A DNA stretch of 64,000 nucleotides. Origin: Halobacteriales archaeon QS_6_71_20 (GTDB taxonomy: Archaea > Halobacteriota > Halobacteria > Halobacteriales > Haloferacaceae). This document shows positions 44,590-53,820 of the stretch, in pieces. Each line of letters opens with the position of its first letter. Position 1 is the first letter of the stretch. A program made the translations under genes and the position numbers. Below the pieces are notes generated by a model, which was given only the letters and a program-made list of their open reading frames with translations, searched no databases and was not told where the DNA came from. Location: positions 30,433 to 94,432 of the forward strand of contig PXRU01000032.1 in NCBI GenBank assembly GCA_003020945.1, written 5' to 3'.

Positions 44590-46506
44590 ATGGACAGCAC
44601 TGAGACGACGGAGCCGATCGACGAGGTCCGCGCCGAGATCGAGGCGGAGGTCCCGGACGAACTCGGGGTCTCCCGGGTGACGTTCGAGGGGCCGCGGATC
44701 GTCGTGTACACGGACGACCCGAGGGAGTTCGCCGAGCGCGACGGTCTGGTCAGGAGGCTCGCCAGCAAGCTCCGCAACCGGATCACTGTCCGTCCGGCGG
44801 CCGGGACGCAGTCGAGCCGGGCGGAGGCGGAGTCGACGATCGGCGACCTGATCCCCGAGGAGGCCGGGATCACCAACCTCGAGTTCTACCCGACGACGGG
44901 GGAGGTGCTCATCGAGGCCGAGAAGCCGGGGCTGGTGATCGGCCGCCGCGCGAGCACGCTCCGGGAGATCACTCAGGCAGTCGGGTGGACGCCGGACGTC
45001 GTCCGGACGCCGCCGATGGAGTCCTCGACGGTCGACAACGTGCGGAACTTCCTGCTGCAGGAGCGGGACGACCGTCGGGCGTTCCTCGAGCGCGTCGGCG
45101 ACGAGATCCACCGCGACGTCGAGGAGCCGGAGTGGGTCCGGCTGACGACGCTCGGCTGCTGTCGCGAGGTCGGCCGCGCGAGCTTCGTGTTGGCCACCCC
45201 CGAGACGCGCATCCTCGTGGACTGCGGGGACAAGCCCGGCGCCGAGGGCGAGGTGCCGTACCTCCAGGTGCCGGAGGCGAACCCGATCGCGGACCTGGAC
45301 GCGGTCATCCTCACCCACGCCCACCTCGACCACAGCGCGCTGTTGCCGATCCTGTTCAAGTACGGCTACGACGGGCCGATCTACACGACTCAGCCCACCC
45401 GGGATCTGATGGGGCTGCTCCAGCTCGACTACCTCGACGTCGCCGCCAAGGAGGGCCGCACGCCGCCGTACACCAGCGAGATGGTCCGCAAGGAGCTGAA
45501 GCGGACCATCGCCGTCGACTACGGCGACGTGACCGACATCGCGCCGGACGTGAAGCTCACGTTCCACAACGCCGGTCACATCCTCGGCAGCGCCGTCACC
45601 CACCTCCACATCGGCGACGGGTTCCACAACGTCGTCTTCTCCGGCGACATCCGCAACGCCGACACGCGCCTGTTCAACGGCGCATCGAACGACTTCCCCC
45701 GTGTGGAGACGCTCGTGATGGAGTCGACGTACGGCCGTCGGGGGGACACCCAGACCGACCAGGCGGACTCCGAGGAGACGCTGATCGAGCGCATCCGGGA
45801 GACGCACGACAGGGGCGGCAAGGTCGTCATCCCCGCGTTCGCGGTCGGGCGGTCGCAGGAGCTCATGCTGGTGCTCGAAGAGGCGATGCGGGAGGACCGC
45901 CTGCCGACGATGCCGATCTACCTCGACGGGATGATCCGCGAGGCGACGGCGATCCACACGGCGTATCCGGAGTTCCTCCGGGACGGCCTCCGCGACCGGA
46001 TCCTCCACAAGGACGAGAACCCGTTCCTCGCCGACCAGTTCCAGCAGGTCGACGGGGGCCACGAGATGCGCGAGGAGATCGCCGCCGGCGAGCAGTGCGT
46101 GGTCCTCTCCACCTCCGGGATGGTCACCGGCGGGCCGATCATGTCCTGGCTCAAGCTGCTGGGCGGCGACCCGGAGAACTCGCTGGTGTTCGTCGGCTAC
46201 CAGGCGGAGGGGACGCTCGGGCGCCGGATCCAGAACGGCCGCCGCGAGGTCCCGTTCAGCGACCGCGGGAGCCAAAGCGAGCAGCTGACGCTGCGGCTCG
46301 ACGTGGACTCGGTCAGCGGCTTCTCCGGTCACGCCGACCGGAACGGGCTGGAGGAGTTCGTCGGGACGATGAACCCCCGGCCGGAGGAGGTGCTGTGCGT
46401 CCACGGCGACGAGACGGCCACCGACCAGTTCTCCTCCGGACTGTACCAGGAGTTCGGGATGCGGACGGTCGCGCCGCGGAACCTGGAGACGTTCCGGTTC
46501 GACTGA
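44590..46506 (+). CDS. aCPSF1/FttA: KH-domain beta-CASP ribonuclease, transcription terminator
   Basis: 638 aa, the full family length. Two KH-type RNA-binding domains occupy about 1-145 (the second with EKPGLVIGRRAS). The metallo-beta-lactamase core begins near 175 and carries the zinc motif HAHLDH at 243-248, with later motifs NAGHILGSA, SGDI and the beta-CASP insert ending in the conserved His region GFSGHADRNGL. aCPSF1 (FttA) cleaves RNA downstream of U-rich tracts and drives factor-dependent termination in archaea; it is near-universal and essential. Its presence shows this is chromosomal DNA. The ATG at 44590 fits the family start. Confidence 0.95.
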   Translation: MDSTETTEPIDEVRAEIEAEVPDELGVSRVTFEGPRIVVYTDDPREFAERDGLVRRLASKLRNRITVRPAAGTQSSRAEAESTIGDLIPEEAGITNLEFYPTTGEVLIEAEKPGLVIGRRASTLREITQAVGWTPDVVRTPPMESSTVDNVRNFLLQERDDRRAFLERVGDEIHRDVEEPEWVRLTTLGCCREVGRASFVLATPETRILVDCGDKPGAEGEVPYLQVPEANPIADLDAVILTHAHLDHSALLPILFKYGYDGPIYTTQPTRDLMGLLQLDYLDVAAKEGRTPPYTSEMVRKELKRTIAVDYGDVTDIAPDVKLTFHNAGHILGSAVTHLHIGDGFHNVVFSGDIRNADTRLFNGASNDFPRVETLVMESTYGRRGDTQTDQADSEETLIERIRETHDRGGKVVIPAFAVGRSQELMLVLEEAMREDRLPTMPIYLDGMIREATAIHTAYPEFLRDGLRDRILHKDENPFLADQFQQVDGGHEMREEIAAGEQCVVLSTSGMVTGGPIMSWLKLLGGDPENSLVFVGYQAEGTLGRRIQNGRREVPFSDRGSQSEQLTLRLDVDSVSGFSGHADRNGLEEFVGTMNPRPEEVLCVHGDETATDQFSSGLYQEFGMRTVAPRNLETFRFD

Positions 46507-46768
46507 CGCCCGAGCCACCGGGAAGTCGGCGGCCTCAGGCGCTCGACGAACGGCCCCGATCCCTTCAGTCCGGACAGTCCCGTCCAGTACCTGTTCTCCG
46601 TGTCGGAACCGGCTCACACACCGATTCTTCCGGTCGGCGACGTTCGATACGATAGCCAGACAAGTCGGCTATTTTACCTATTCTACCTATCTCGGTTCGA
46701 GACGCCCGAACGCCGATCCTCCGCTACTGTCCCCGGACACTCATTCGGCGGGAGTCCCTGGGTGAAGT
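46507..46768. other. Intergenic with a 9-bp triplet repeat
   Basis: 262 bp without a gene. At 46669-46695 three near-copies of a 9-bp unit (ctattttac, ctattctac, ctatctcgg) occur. The 11-mer ACCTATCTCGG within it also appears at 42892-42902 in the parA upstream repeats. Confidence 0.5.
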
Positions 46769-47368
46769 ATGGACCGACGGGAGATCCGGCGGGCGTGGGA
46801 CGCGGTGGCGGAAACGTACGCCGAGCGCCGCGACCCGACCGGCTCGGACGCGGCACTGATCGACGACCTCCGCGACGCGCTTCCGGCCGACGCCACGGTG
46901 GTGGACGTGGGCTGTGGCGACGGCGCGCGCACGCTCGCGAACCTCCCGCCGGACAGCGTCGGCGTCGACGTCTCCGGGGCCGGGCTGGACCTCGCCCGCG
47001 AGGCCGTGCCCGACGCGTGCCTCCTCCAGGGGGAGATGACCGCGCTCCCGGTCGCCGCGGGCGTCGCGGACGCGGTCACCGCCTACCACGCGGTGTTTCA
47101 CGTCCCGCGAGCGGAGCAGCCGGCGGCGTATCGGGAGTTCGCGCGCGTCCTCCGACCCGGCGGCCGCCTGCTGATGACGCTCCCGGGCGGCCGGTTCGAG
47201 ACGGTCCGGTCGGGGTGGATGGGCGGCCGGATGTTCTTCTCGGCGCCCGGTCGCGAGGAGACGCTGCGGCAGCTTCGGGCGGCCGGCTTCGCGGTCGACC
47301 GGACCGTCACCGCGGACGACCCGCTCGGGAGCGGGACGGAGTTCGTGTTCGCCACCGCCGGCGAGTGA
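46769..47368 (+). CDS. Class I SAM-dependent methyltransferase
   Basis: 199 aa. The SAM-binding motif I reads VVDVGCGDGART near residue 45, motif II GVDVSGAGLDLARE, and the later LRPGGRLLMTLPG is the post-II/III loop. Methyltransf_11-type single domain; cytoplasmic. The substrate (small molecule, tRNA or lipid) cannot be inferred. It lies before endonuclease III with a 92-bp gap and is probably separate. Confidence 0.85.
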   Translation: MDRREIRRAWDAVAETYAERRDPTGSDAALIDDLRDALPADATVVDVGCGDGARTLANLPPDSVGVDVSGAGLDLAREAVPDACLLQGEMTALPVAAGVADAVTAYHAVFHVPRAEQPAAYREFARVLRPGGRLLMTLPGGRFETVRSGWMGGRMFFSAPGREETLRQLRAAGFAVDRTVTADDPLGSGTEFVFATAGE

Positions 47369-47460
47369 GCGCCCGGGCGGTCGCGGCCGGTCGGGAGCCG
47401 GGGGCGGACGCATATCGCCGCTGCCCCGGGGTTGAAGCCTCCCAGGCCCCCAGTGCGTGT

Positions 47461-48165
47461 ATGTCGAGCCAGGACCGGGAGTGGGACGAGGCGGCGGTCA
47501 GATCGCTGCACGGCGACCTCGCGGAGCTGCACGGTGCGGTCGGGGAAAGCGACGCGCACGGCGCCGACAGCGAGGCGGAGCCGGGCGAGGGCGTCCGGCA
47601 GCTGCTGACGACGATCCTCTCGCAGAACGTCGCCGACGAGAACACCGCCCGCGCGTCCGAGAGCCTCTTCGCCACGTACGAGGACTTCCGCGCGATCGAG
47701 GACGCGCCCCACGACGAGCTCGCCGAGACGATCCGCGTCGCCGGGCTCCCCGACACGAAGGCGACGCGGATCCAGCGCGCGCTGTCGTCGGTGCGCGAGG
47801 AGACCGGCGGCGCCTACTCGCTGGCGTTCCTCGACGCGATGGCGACCGACGAGGCGAAGGCGTGGCTCACCGACATCAAGGGCGTCGGGCCGAAGACGGC
47901 AAGCGTCGTGCTCAACTTCCACTTCGGCAAGCCGACGATGGCGGTCGACACCCACGTCGAGCGCGTCTCGAAGCGCTTCGGCCTCGTCCCCGACTCGGCA
48001 TCGAACGCCCGGGCGCACGACGTGCTCGACGCGGCGGTCCCGGACGAGCTGATCTACCCGCTCCACGTCCTGCTCATCGAGCACGGGCGGACGTACTGCT
48101 CGGCGCGGAGCCCTGACTGTGACAACCCCGTCTGCGAGCGCTACTGCGACTGCGACGGCTGCTGA
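47461..48165 (+). CDS. nth: Endonuclease III (DNA glycosylase/AP lyase)
   Basis: 234 aa. Helix-hairpin-helix IKGVGPKTASVV (139-150) with catalytic Lys145 and the catalytic Asp163 in AVDTHVERV. LLTTILSQNVADENT is the usual substrate-entry motif. The C-terminal iron-sulfur loop carries Cys at 213, 220, 225, 229 and 231, 234; spacing after the second Cys is wider than the bacterial C-x6-C-x2-C-x5-C, though enough ligands exist. It removes oxidised pyrimidines in base excision repair. An acidic insert (about 28-45) is halophilic. Confidence 0.93.
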   Translation: MSSQDREWDEAAVRSLHGDLAELHGAVGESDAHGADSEAEPGEGVRQLLTTILSQNVADENTARASESLFATYEDFRAIEDAPHDELAETIRVAGLPDTKATRIQRALSSVREETGGAYSLAFLDAMATDEAKAWLTDIKGVGPKTASVVLNFHFGKPTMAVDTHVERVSKRFGLVPDSASNARAHDVLDAAVPDELIYPLHVLLIEHGRTYCSARSPDCDNPVCERYCDCDGC

Positions 48166-48301
48166 TCGAGGGACGATCGTTGACAGGCGACTGTCGACAG
48201 CTGACCGCCCACGGAGGCCGCGTCGCCGTCCGCGCCGGACTGCGACTCGTCCACACACCTCGACCAGCTTTTATACGACGGCGTGACACCGAGCGGACAC
48301 G

Positions 48302-48343
48302 ATGCTTGAGATTCCGCTTCCGACCCGCCTCGCCTCGCGGTAG
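48302..48343 (+). CDS. Possible leaderless 13-residue microORF
   Basis: ATG at 48302 opens a 13-codon frame (MLEIPLPTRLASR) ending TAG. A strong TATA-like TTTTATA at 48269-48275 sits 27 bp before the ATG, the spacing of a leaderless haloarchaeal transcript. It could be a leader peptide, a start of an RNA gene, or chance. Confidence 0.3.
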   Translation: MLEIPLPTRLASR

Positions 48344-48456
48344 GTCGTTCGCCCACCCCGTTCGGGGTCGCCGGGACCCCGCCGGCGTGACGGCGGGCGG
48401 CCGAACGCCGAGGTCGCTCGCGTCGCCCGCTCACCGTCACCCCCGTCACGTCACAG

Positions 48457-48690
48457 ATGTACGTCCCCGGTCCCCGACCGACCGCCGAGCCGCACGCTCA
48501 CCGCCATCCCCGGTCGCCGGCAGCCGTCGCCGCGACCGCGCTGGTCCCCGTCGCGCTGCTGGTCGCCGCCCACCACCCCGCGCTGTCGCTGGGCGTCGTC
48601 CTCGGCGCGGTCGCCCGGCGGGTCGCCGACGCCGCGAGCCGGCGGCTGCGTCCGTTCGTCGCTCGACGGAGCGGTCCGCCGAGCGCCTGA
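48457..48690 (+). CDS. Small single-helix membrane protein, hypothetical
   Basis: 77 aa. His/Pro-rich start, then one or two hydrophobic segments (AAVAATALVPVALLVAA, LSLGVVLGAVARRV) and a basic tail. No family recognised. It could be expressed from the TATA at 48269. Codon use is weakly coding-like, so confidence is modest. Confidence 0.4.
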   Translation: MYVPGPRPTAEPHAHRHPRSPAAVAATALVPVALLVAAHHPALSLGVVLGAVARRVADAASRRLRPFVARRSGPPSA

Positions 48691-48936
48691 CCGCCGCCCG
48701 CCGGTTTCCGCGCGACGCTCCCCGCTCGACGAGGTCGGCCCTCCGACGGCTCCGGACACGGTCCTGCCGACTCGGAACCGCGGGTACACTCTTGTGTCGA
48801 GGCGTCGAACCCTCGACCAGTGACCGACGAGTGAGACGACCGTCGTCCGAACGAACCCGGCTCGCGACGGGCGGCCGCCGGGGCCGACCTGGACGAACCG
48901 AGCGCTCACGCCGCCGGCCCGCACGCGAGGTGGAGC
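48691..48936. other. Intergenic before the acyl-CoA synthetase
   Basis: 246 bp, nothing recognised apart from scattered GC-rich sequence. No clear TATA box is visible before the GTG start. Confidence 0.4.
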
Positions 48937-51051
48937 GTGAGTGACGCCGCGGGGTCGCTCGCGGGGCTGTTCGACCCCGACCGCGTCGCGGTCGTCGGCG
49001 CGACCGAGCGGGAGGGCTCCGTCGGGCGGGCGGTGACCGCGAACCTGCTCGACGGCTTCGACGGGAGCGTCGTCCCGGTGAACCCGAACCGCGACGCGGT
49101 GCTCGGCGAGCAGTGCGTCGCGTCGGTGGCCGACGCCGACCCGGACCTCGCGGTGGTGGCGGTGCCGCCGGAGCACGTGGTCGACGTGGTCCGGGAGTGT
49201 GGCGAGGCCGCCGTCCGCGACGTGGTCGTGCTCACCGCCGGCTTCGGGGAGACGGGAGCCGAGGGCGCGGGCCGCGAGCGCCGCCTCCGCGAGGCCGCCG
49301 CCGAGCACGATCTGCGGCTCGTCGGCCCGAACAGCCTCGGCGTCATGTCCAGCCCGCCGGGCCTGAACGCGACGTTCGGCCCGGACGCGCCGCCGGCGGG
49401 CGGGGTGTCGTTCATGAGCCAGTCCGGCGCGTTCGTCACGGCCGTCGTCGATTGGGCCGCGGAGGCCGGCCTCGGCTTCAAGAACGTCGTCTCGCTGGGC
49501 AACAAAGCCGTCCTCGACGAGACGGACCTCGTCCGCTCGTGGGGCGACGACCCCGGGACCGACGTGGTGGTCGGCTACCTAGAGAGCATCGACGACGGGC
49601 GCGGGTTCGTCGACGCCGCCCGCGAGGCGACCGACGACACGCCCGTCGCCGTCGTCAAGTCGGGTCGCACGGACGCGGGCGCGCAGGCCGCCTCCAGCCA
49701 CACGGGCGCCATCGCCGGCTCCGACCGGGCGTACGAGGCCGGTCTCGACGCCGCGGGCGTGCTCCGCGCCGATTCGGTACAGGAGCTGTTCGACGCCGCG
49801 CGGGCGCTCTCGGGCGGCGTCGTGCCGGCGTCCGACGGCGTCGCCGTCGTGACGAACGCGGGCGGCCCGGGCGTGATGGCGACCGACGCCGTCGGCGACG
49901 CCGAGCGCCTCCGTCTCGCCAGCTTCGCGGACGGGACAGTCGAGCGGCTCGCGGCCGACCTCCCGGCGGAGGCGAACGTGTACAACCCGGTCGACGTGAT
50001 CGGCGACGCGGGCGTCGACCGCTACCGCGACGCGCTCGACGCCGCGCTGGCGGACCCGGACGTGGGCTCGGCGGTCGTGATCACCGCGCCCACGGCCACG
50101 CTCGATTTCGCCGAACTGGGCGACGCCGTCGCCGACGCCGCCGAGGAACACGGCGTCCCGCTGGCGGCGTGTCTGATGGGCGGCGGTCGCCTGACGGCCG
50201 CCCGCGACGCGCTCCGCGAGCGCGGGGTGCCCTCCTACTTCGACCCCGCCCGCGCGGCCGGCGGACTCGGATCGCTCATGGAGTACGGCGAGGTGCGGGG
50301 GCGGTCGTACCCCGAGCCCGAGCCCGTGGACGCCGACCGCGACCGCGTCCGGGAGGTCCTCGCGTCCGTCGAGGAGCGGCCCGACAACCGCCTCGGGGTC
50401 GAGGCGATGGGGATCCTCGACGCCTACGGGGTCCCGACGCCCGAGGGCGCCGTCGTCGACGACCCGACGGAGGCCGAGCGGGTCGCCGAGGGGATCGGCG
50501 AGGCGGTCGTCATGAAGATCGTCAGCCCCGACATCCTCCACAAGTCCGACATCGGCGGCGTGAAGGTGGGCGTCCCGGTCGCCGAGGTCGCCGACGCCTA
50601 CGAGGACCTCGTCGCCCGCGCCCGGAGCTACCAGCCGGACGCGACGGTCCTCGGCGTGCAGGTGCAGGAGACGGTCGACCTCGACGCGGGCGTGGAGACC
50701 ATCGTCGGCAGCCACCGCGACCCGCAGTTCGGCCCGCTGATCATGTTCGGGCTGGGCGGCGTGTTCGTCGAGGTCATGGAGGACACGACGTTCCGCCTCG
50801 CGCCCGTCGGGAGCGCCGAGGCCGAGGACATGACCGCCGATATCGACGCGGCGCCGCTGCTGCGGGGCGCTCGCGGCCGGGACCCGGTCGACCTCGACGC
50901 CGTGGTCGACGCGGTCCGGCGCGTCTCGCGGCTGGTCGCCGACTTCCCGAGCGTCGTGGAGCTTGACGTCAACCCCCTGGTCGCGACGCCCGACGGGGTC
51001 CGGGCCGTCGACCTCCGCCTCACCGTCGACCCCGAGGAGCTGGACTCATGA
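48937..51051 (+). CDS. ADP-forming acetate/acyl-CoA ligase, alpha-beta fusion
   Basis: 704 aa, GTG start at 48937. The first about 460 residues are the CoA-binding and ligase-CoA alpha part (VAVVGATEREGSVGRAV, FMSQSGAFVTAVVDWA, SSHTGAIAGSDRAYEA); the last about 220 are an ATP-grasp beta part (VVMKIVSPDILHKSDIGGVKVG, GLGGVFVEV, VDLDVNP-like end). The fused form is the usual haloarchaeal ACD, making ATP and a free acid from acyl-CoA, for example acetate formation. It overlaps the DRTGG gene by 4 bp. Confidence 0.93.
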   Translation: MSDAAGSLAGLFDPDRVAVVGATEREGSVGRAVTANLLDGFDGSVVPVNPNRDAVLGEQCVASVADADPDLAVVAVPPEHVVDVVRECGEAAVRDVVVLTAGFGETGAEGAGRERRLREAAAEHDLRLVGPNSLGVMSSPPGLNATFGPDAPPAGGVSFMSQSGAFVTAVVDWAAEAGLGFKNVVSLGNKAVLDETDLVRSWGDDPGTDVVVGYLESIDDGRGFVDAAREATDDTPVAVVKSGRTDAGAQAASSHTGAIAGSDRAYEAGLDAAGVLRADSVQELFDAARALSGGVVPASDGVAVVTNAGGPGVMATDAVGDAERLRLASFADGTVERLAADLPAEANVYNPVDVIGDAGVDRYRDALDAALADPDVGSAVVITAPTATLDFAELGDAVADAAEEHGVPLAACLMGGGRLTAARDALRERGVPSYFDPARAAGGLGSLMEYGEVRGRSYPEPEPVDADRDRVREVLASVEERPDNRLGVEAMGILDAYGVPTPEGAVVDDPTEAERVAEGIGEAVVMKIVSPDILHKSDIGGVKVGVPVAEVADAYEDLVARARSYQPDATVLGVQVQETVDLDAGVETIVGSHRDPQFGPLIMFGLGGVFVEVMEDTTFRLAPVGSAEAEDMTADIDAAPLLRGARGRDPVDLDAVVDAVRRVSRLVADFPSVVELDVNPLVATPDGVRAVDLRLTVDPEELDS

Positions 51052-52118
51052 ACCCGTTACTCGTCACATCGACCGCCGAGGGCACCGGCAAGACCGCCGT
51101 CACGCTTGCGCTCGCGCGCATCGCCGCCGACCGCGGGCGCGACGTCGGCTACATGAAACCGACGGGGACCCGCCTCCAGAGCGTCGTGGGGAAGACGCTC
51201 GACGAGGACCCCATGCTCGCCCGGGAGCTGCTCGGGACCGACGCCGAGATGCACGAGATGGAGCCGGTCGTCTACTCCCCGACGTTCATCGAGGGGGCGA
51301 TCCGCGGCCGGGAGGACGTCGACGAGCTCCACGACCGCGTCCGCGAGGCGTTCGACGGGCTCGCGGAGGGGACGGACGCGATGTTCGTCGAGGGGGGCGG
51401 CGACGTCCATACCGGCGGCGTCGTCGACCTGACCGACCCCGACGTGGCGCGATTGCTGGACGCGGACGTGGTGCTCGTCGCCGAGTACGGCGCGCCCGGC
51501 GACGTGGACGACCTGTTGACGGCCGTCGACGCCGTCGGCGACCGGCTCGCGGGCGTGCTGTTCAACCGGGTCGCCGACGCCGTCCGCGACGACGTGGAGG
51601 CGGACGTCGCGCCGTTCCTCCGGGCGCGCGGCCACGAGACGGTCGGCGTCCTCCCGGAGGTGGCGGAGCTGTCGGGCGTCCGCGTGTCGACGCTGGCGGA
51701 CGAACTCGGCGCCGACGTGCTCGTCGAGGGGGACGACGCCGCGCTCGTCCAGCGGTTCCTCGTCGGCGCGATGGGCGCCGAGGAGGCGCTGCGTCGCTTC
51801 CGCCGCAGCCGCGACGCGGCGGTGATCACCGGCGGCGACCGGTCGGACATCGCCACCGCGGCCGTCGAGGCCAACAGCGTCCGCTGTCTCGTCCTGACGG
51901 GGGGGCACCGACCGCCGGGCTCCGTCCTCGGCACGGCCGAGGAGGCTGGCCTGCCCGTGCTGTCGGTGACGGGGGACACCCGCTCGACGGTGGACCGCGC
52001 GGAGGACGTGGTGCGCGGCGGCCGAACGCGGGACGCCCGGACCGTCGAGCTGATGCGCGACCTGCTGGAGACGCACGCCGACGTGACGGCGCTGCTGGGC
52101 GACGGGTCGGCCGAGTAG
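51048..52118 (+). CDS. BioD-like P-loop/DRTGG phosphotransacetylase-family protein
   Basis: 356 aa. An N-terminal dethiobiotin-synthetase-like P-loop (TSTAEGTGKTAVTLALA, residues 6-22), MKPTGTRLQS, and VEGGGDVHTGG. A DRTGG-type regulatory domain occupies about 215-325 (VITGGDRSDIATAAVE, CLVLTGGHRPPGSV). It resembles the N-terminal part of phosphotransacetylases but lacks the catalytic PTA domain. Translationally coupled to the ADP-forming synthetase, it probably modulates acetyl-CoA/acetate flux. Confidence 0.85.
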   Translation: MNPLLVTSTAEGTGKTAVTLALARIAADRGRDVGYMKPTGTRLQSVVGKTLDEDPMLARELLGTDAEMHEMEPVVYSPTFIEGAIRGREDVDELHDRVREAFDGLAEGTDAMFVEGGGDVHTGGVVDLTDPDVARLLDADVVLVAEYGAPGDVDDLLTAVDAVGDRLAGVLFNRVADAVRDDVEADVAPFLRARGHETVGVLPEVAELSGVRVSTLADELGADVLVEGDDAALVQRFLVGAMGAEEALRRFRRSRDAAVITGGDRSDIATAAVEANSVRCLVLTGGHRPPGSVLGTAEEAGLPVLSVTGDTRSTVDRAEDVVRGGRTRDARTVELMRDLLETHADVTALLGDGSAE

Positions 52119-52320
52119 GCCGTCGGAGCCGTCGCTCGGATCGGTCGTCTCGGCGGGGTCGGCTCCTCGTCTCGGTCCGCCAGTAACGCTCCTCGTCTCG
52201 ATCCGTCAGTAACGCTCCCCGTCCCGGTCCGCCGGCGACGGCCGTCCGGTCGTCCTCGTGCGGGCGGTGGGAGCATCGGGGTGTCGCGGCGGCGCCGACG
52301 GAACCGGACTCGTCGGTCGG
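52119..52320. other. Intergenic, short direct repeat
   Basis: About 200 bp between convergent genes. A near-repeat (ctcgtctcggtccgccagtaacgctc and ctcgtctcgatccgtcagtaacgctc, split here only in description) occurs at about 52168-52217. No gene. Confidence 0.4.
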
Positions 52321-52719
52321 TCAGTCCTCGACGGGAACGGACTCGACGGCCTCGTACTTCCGCTCGAACCCGTCGATGAGCTGTCCCATCTTCGCGTACC
52401 AGTCGTTGAGCGTCCGCTGGAGGTCGTCGGCGACCTTCGAGGGGTCGGCCGGGAAGTAGACGTGGTAGTACCCGCCCTGGTCGTAGTTGACCTGTGTCTT
52501 GCGGATGACGCCCGACTGGAGCAGCCGCTGGACGGACCGGTAGGCCGTGGACCGCTCGCGGTCGACGGCGTCGGCGACCTCGTCGACGGTGAGCGGCTCC
52601 TCCGACTCGACGAGCAGCCGGAAGCACTCCTTGTCGAGTCGTCGCAGTCCGTAGAAGCAGTCCAGAACCCCCTCACACTCCATCTCCCGCTGTAGTTGGT
52701 CGACAAGCGATTCCGGCAT
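52321..52719 (-). CDS. TrmB/HTH-type regulator divergent from cbtB
   Basis: 132 aa from the ATG at 52719 (MPESLVDQLQ). CEGVLDCFYGLRRLDKECF precedes a winged helix (LTVDEVADAVDRERSTAYRS, VQRLLQSGVIRKTQV). Three Cys (in MECEGVLDC and KECF) could bind metal. Divergent from cbtB with about 140 bp between, and near the cobalamin operon, so it is a candidate regulator of cobalt uptake or cobalamin synthesis; this is inference from place. An earlier TTG/ATG at 52776 is possible but less likely. Confidence 0.75.
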   Translation of the reverse strand: MPESLVDQLQREMECEGVLDCFYGLRRLDKECFRLLVESEEPLTVDEVADAVDRERSTAYRSVQRLLQSGVIRKTQVNYDQGGYYHVYFPADPSKVADDLQRTLNDWYAKMGQLIDGFERKYEAVESVPVED

Positions 52720-52862
52720 TGTGTCGTTCGGCTGTAACGACCTGTCGATGATAACGCTTGTGCGTGCGACTGACATACGCCGTCCGGTCCGGGTCGGTCC
52801 GGTCCCGCGTCGCCGCGGAAAGTTTTACAATCCCACTTGTGCTCGAACAAGCTGCATTGACA

Positions 52863-53048
52863 ATGACGACGACGGACACGGTCCACGGTCGACTGGCGCT
52901 CGCGCGGACGAACCTCTCCCCGGCACAGGCGGCGGCGACGCTGCTGTCGGTCGCCGCGCTCGGGTTCACGCTGCTGCTGTTGGGGGAGCCGACGGCGCAC
53001 GAGGCGATGCACAACTTCCGCCACGCCGCCGGGATCGTCTGCCACTGA
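52863..53048 (+). CDS. cbtB: CbtB: small cobalt transporter subunit
   Basis: 61 aa, one membrane helix (AAATLLSVAALGFTLLLLG) and a C-terminal His-rich end HEAMHNFRHAAGIVCH, the CbtB signature that would bind Co2+. A TATA-like TTTTACA at 52823-52829 lies about 35 bp before the ATG. It is followed by cbtA after one base. CbtAB is a predicted cobalt importer found with cobalamin genes. Confidence 0.9.
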   Translation: MTTTDTVHGRLALARTNLSPAQAAATLLSVAALGFTLLLLGEPTAHEAMHNFRHAAGIVCH

Positions 53049-53049
53049 G

Positions 53050-53820
53050 ATGCTCGTCGAGTACCTCGTCCGGGGGGTGAAAGCCGGCGCCGTCGCGGGG
53101 GTGGCGTTCGGGCTGTTCGTCGCGCTCGTGGCGAACCCGCTCGTCGGCTTCGCCGACGACCGCGCCCACGCCGCCGGCGCGGACGGCGACCACGTCGCCG
53201 ACCACGGGGGCGGGGACGGGCTGCCGGCGGCCGTGACCGACGCCGTCAGCGTGGCATCGGGTGCGCTGTGGGGGCTGTTCCTCGGCGCGGCCGGCTTCGG
53301 GGTCGCGTTCTACCTGTTGGAGCCGATCGTCCCGGGACGTGCCGGCGTCGACAGCTACGTGTTCGGCCTCGCGGGGTTCCTCACGGTGTCGGGAGCGCCG
53401 TGGCTCGTGTTGCCGCCGACGGTCCCGGGCGTCGAGCGCGCGCTCGACCCCACGATGGGGTCGCTGCTGTACGTCGGGCTGGTCCTCGCCGGCGGGGTCG
53501 CGTGCGTCGCCGGCATGGCCGCGTACGACCGACTCCGGCCCGAGTGGAGTCGCTCGGCGGCGACGCTCGCGGCGACCGCCCCGTACGGACTGCTGGTCGT
53601 CGCCGCGGCGGCGGCGCCCACCGACGGGCTCGCGACCGCGACCGAGTCGGCCCTGGAGCCGGCGCTCGCGAGCGGGCTGGTCGGAGTGGTGGTGTTCGGC
53701 CAGGCGCTGGTGTGGCTGCTGCTGGCCGCCGTCCACGCCCGACTGCGCGACGACGCGCGGCCGACCGACCGGCCGGACGGCTCCGGGCTCCCGGACGGCG
53801 CGCCCGCGGGAGAGCGATGA
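53050..53820 (+). CDS. cbtA: CbtA: cobalt transporter membrane subunit
   Basis: 256 aa, about six membrane helices. GVKAGAVAGVAFGLFVALVA near the start and a His/Asp-rich loop (AHAAGADGDHVADHGGG) after the first helix fit CbtA, as does WLVLPPTVPGVE in the middle. It probably forms the channel with CbtB for Co2+ entering corrin synthesis. It overlaps the 2Fe-2S gene by 4 bp (ATGA). Confidence 0.9.
   Translation: MLVEYLVRGVKAGAVAGVAFGLFVALVANPLVGFADDRAHAAGADGDHVADHGGGDGLPAAVTDAVSVASGALWGLFLGAAGFGVAFYLLEPIVPGRAGVDSYVFGLAGFLTVSGAPWLVLPPTVPGVERALDPTMGSLLYVGLVLAGGVACVAGMAAYDRLRPEWSRSAATLAATAPYGLLVVAAAAAPTDGLATATESALEPALASGLVGVVVFGQALVWLLLAAVHARLRDDARPTDRPDGSGLPDGAPAGER

Noticed and set aside
46600..47460. 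Extended start for endonuclease III at 46600
   Set aside because: The extension runs antiframe through the methyltransferase gene and is Arg-rich; the ATG at 47461 gives the normal family length.
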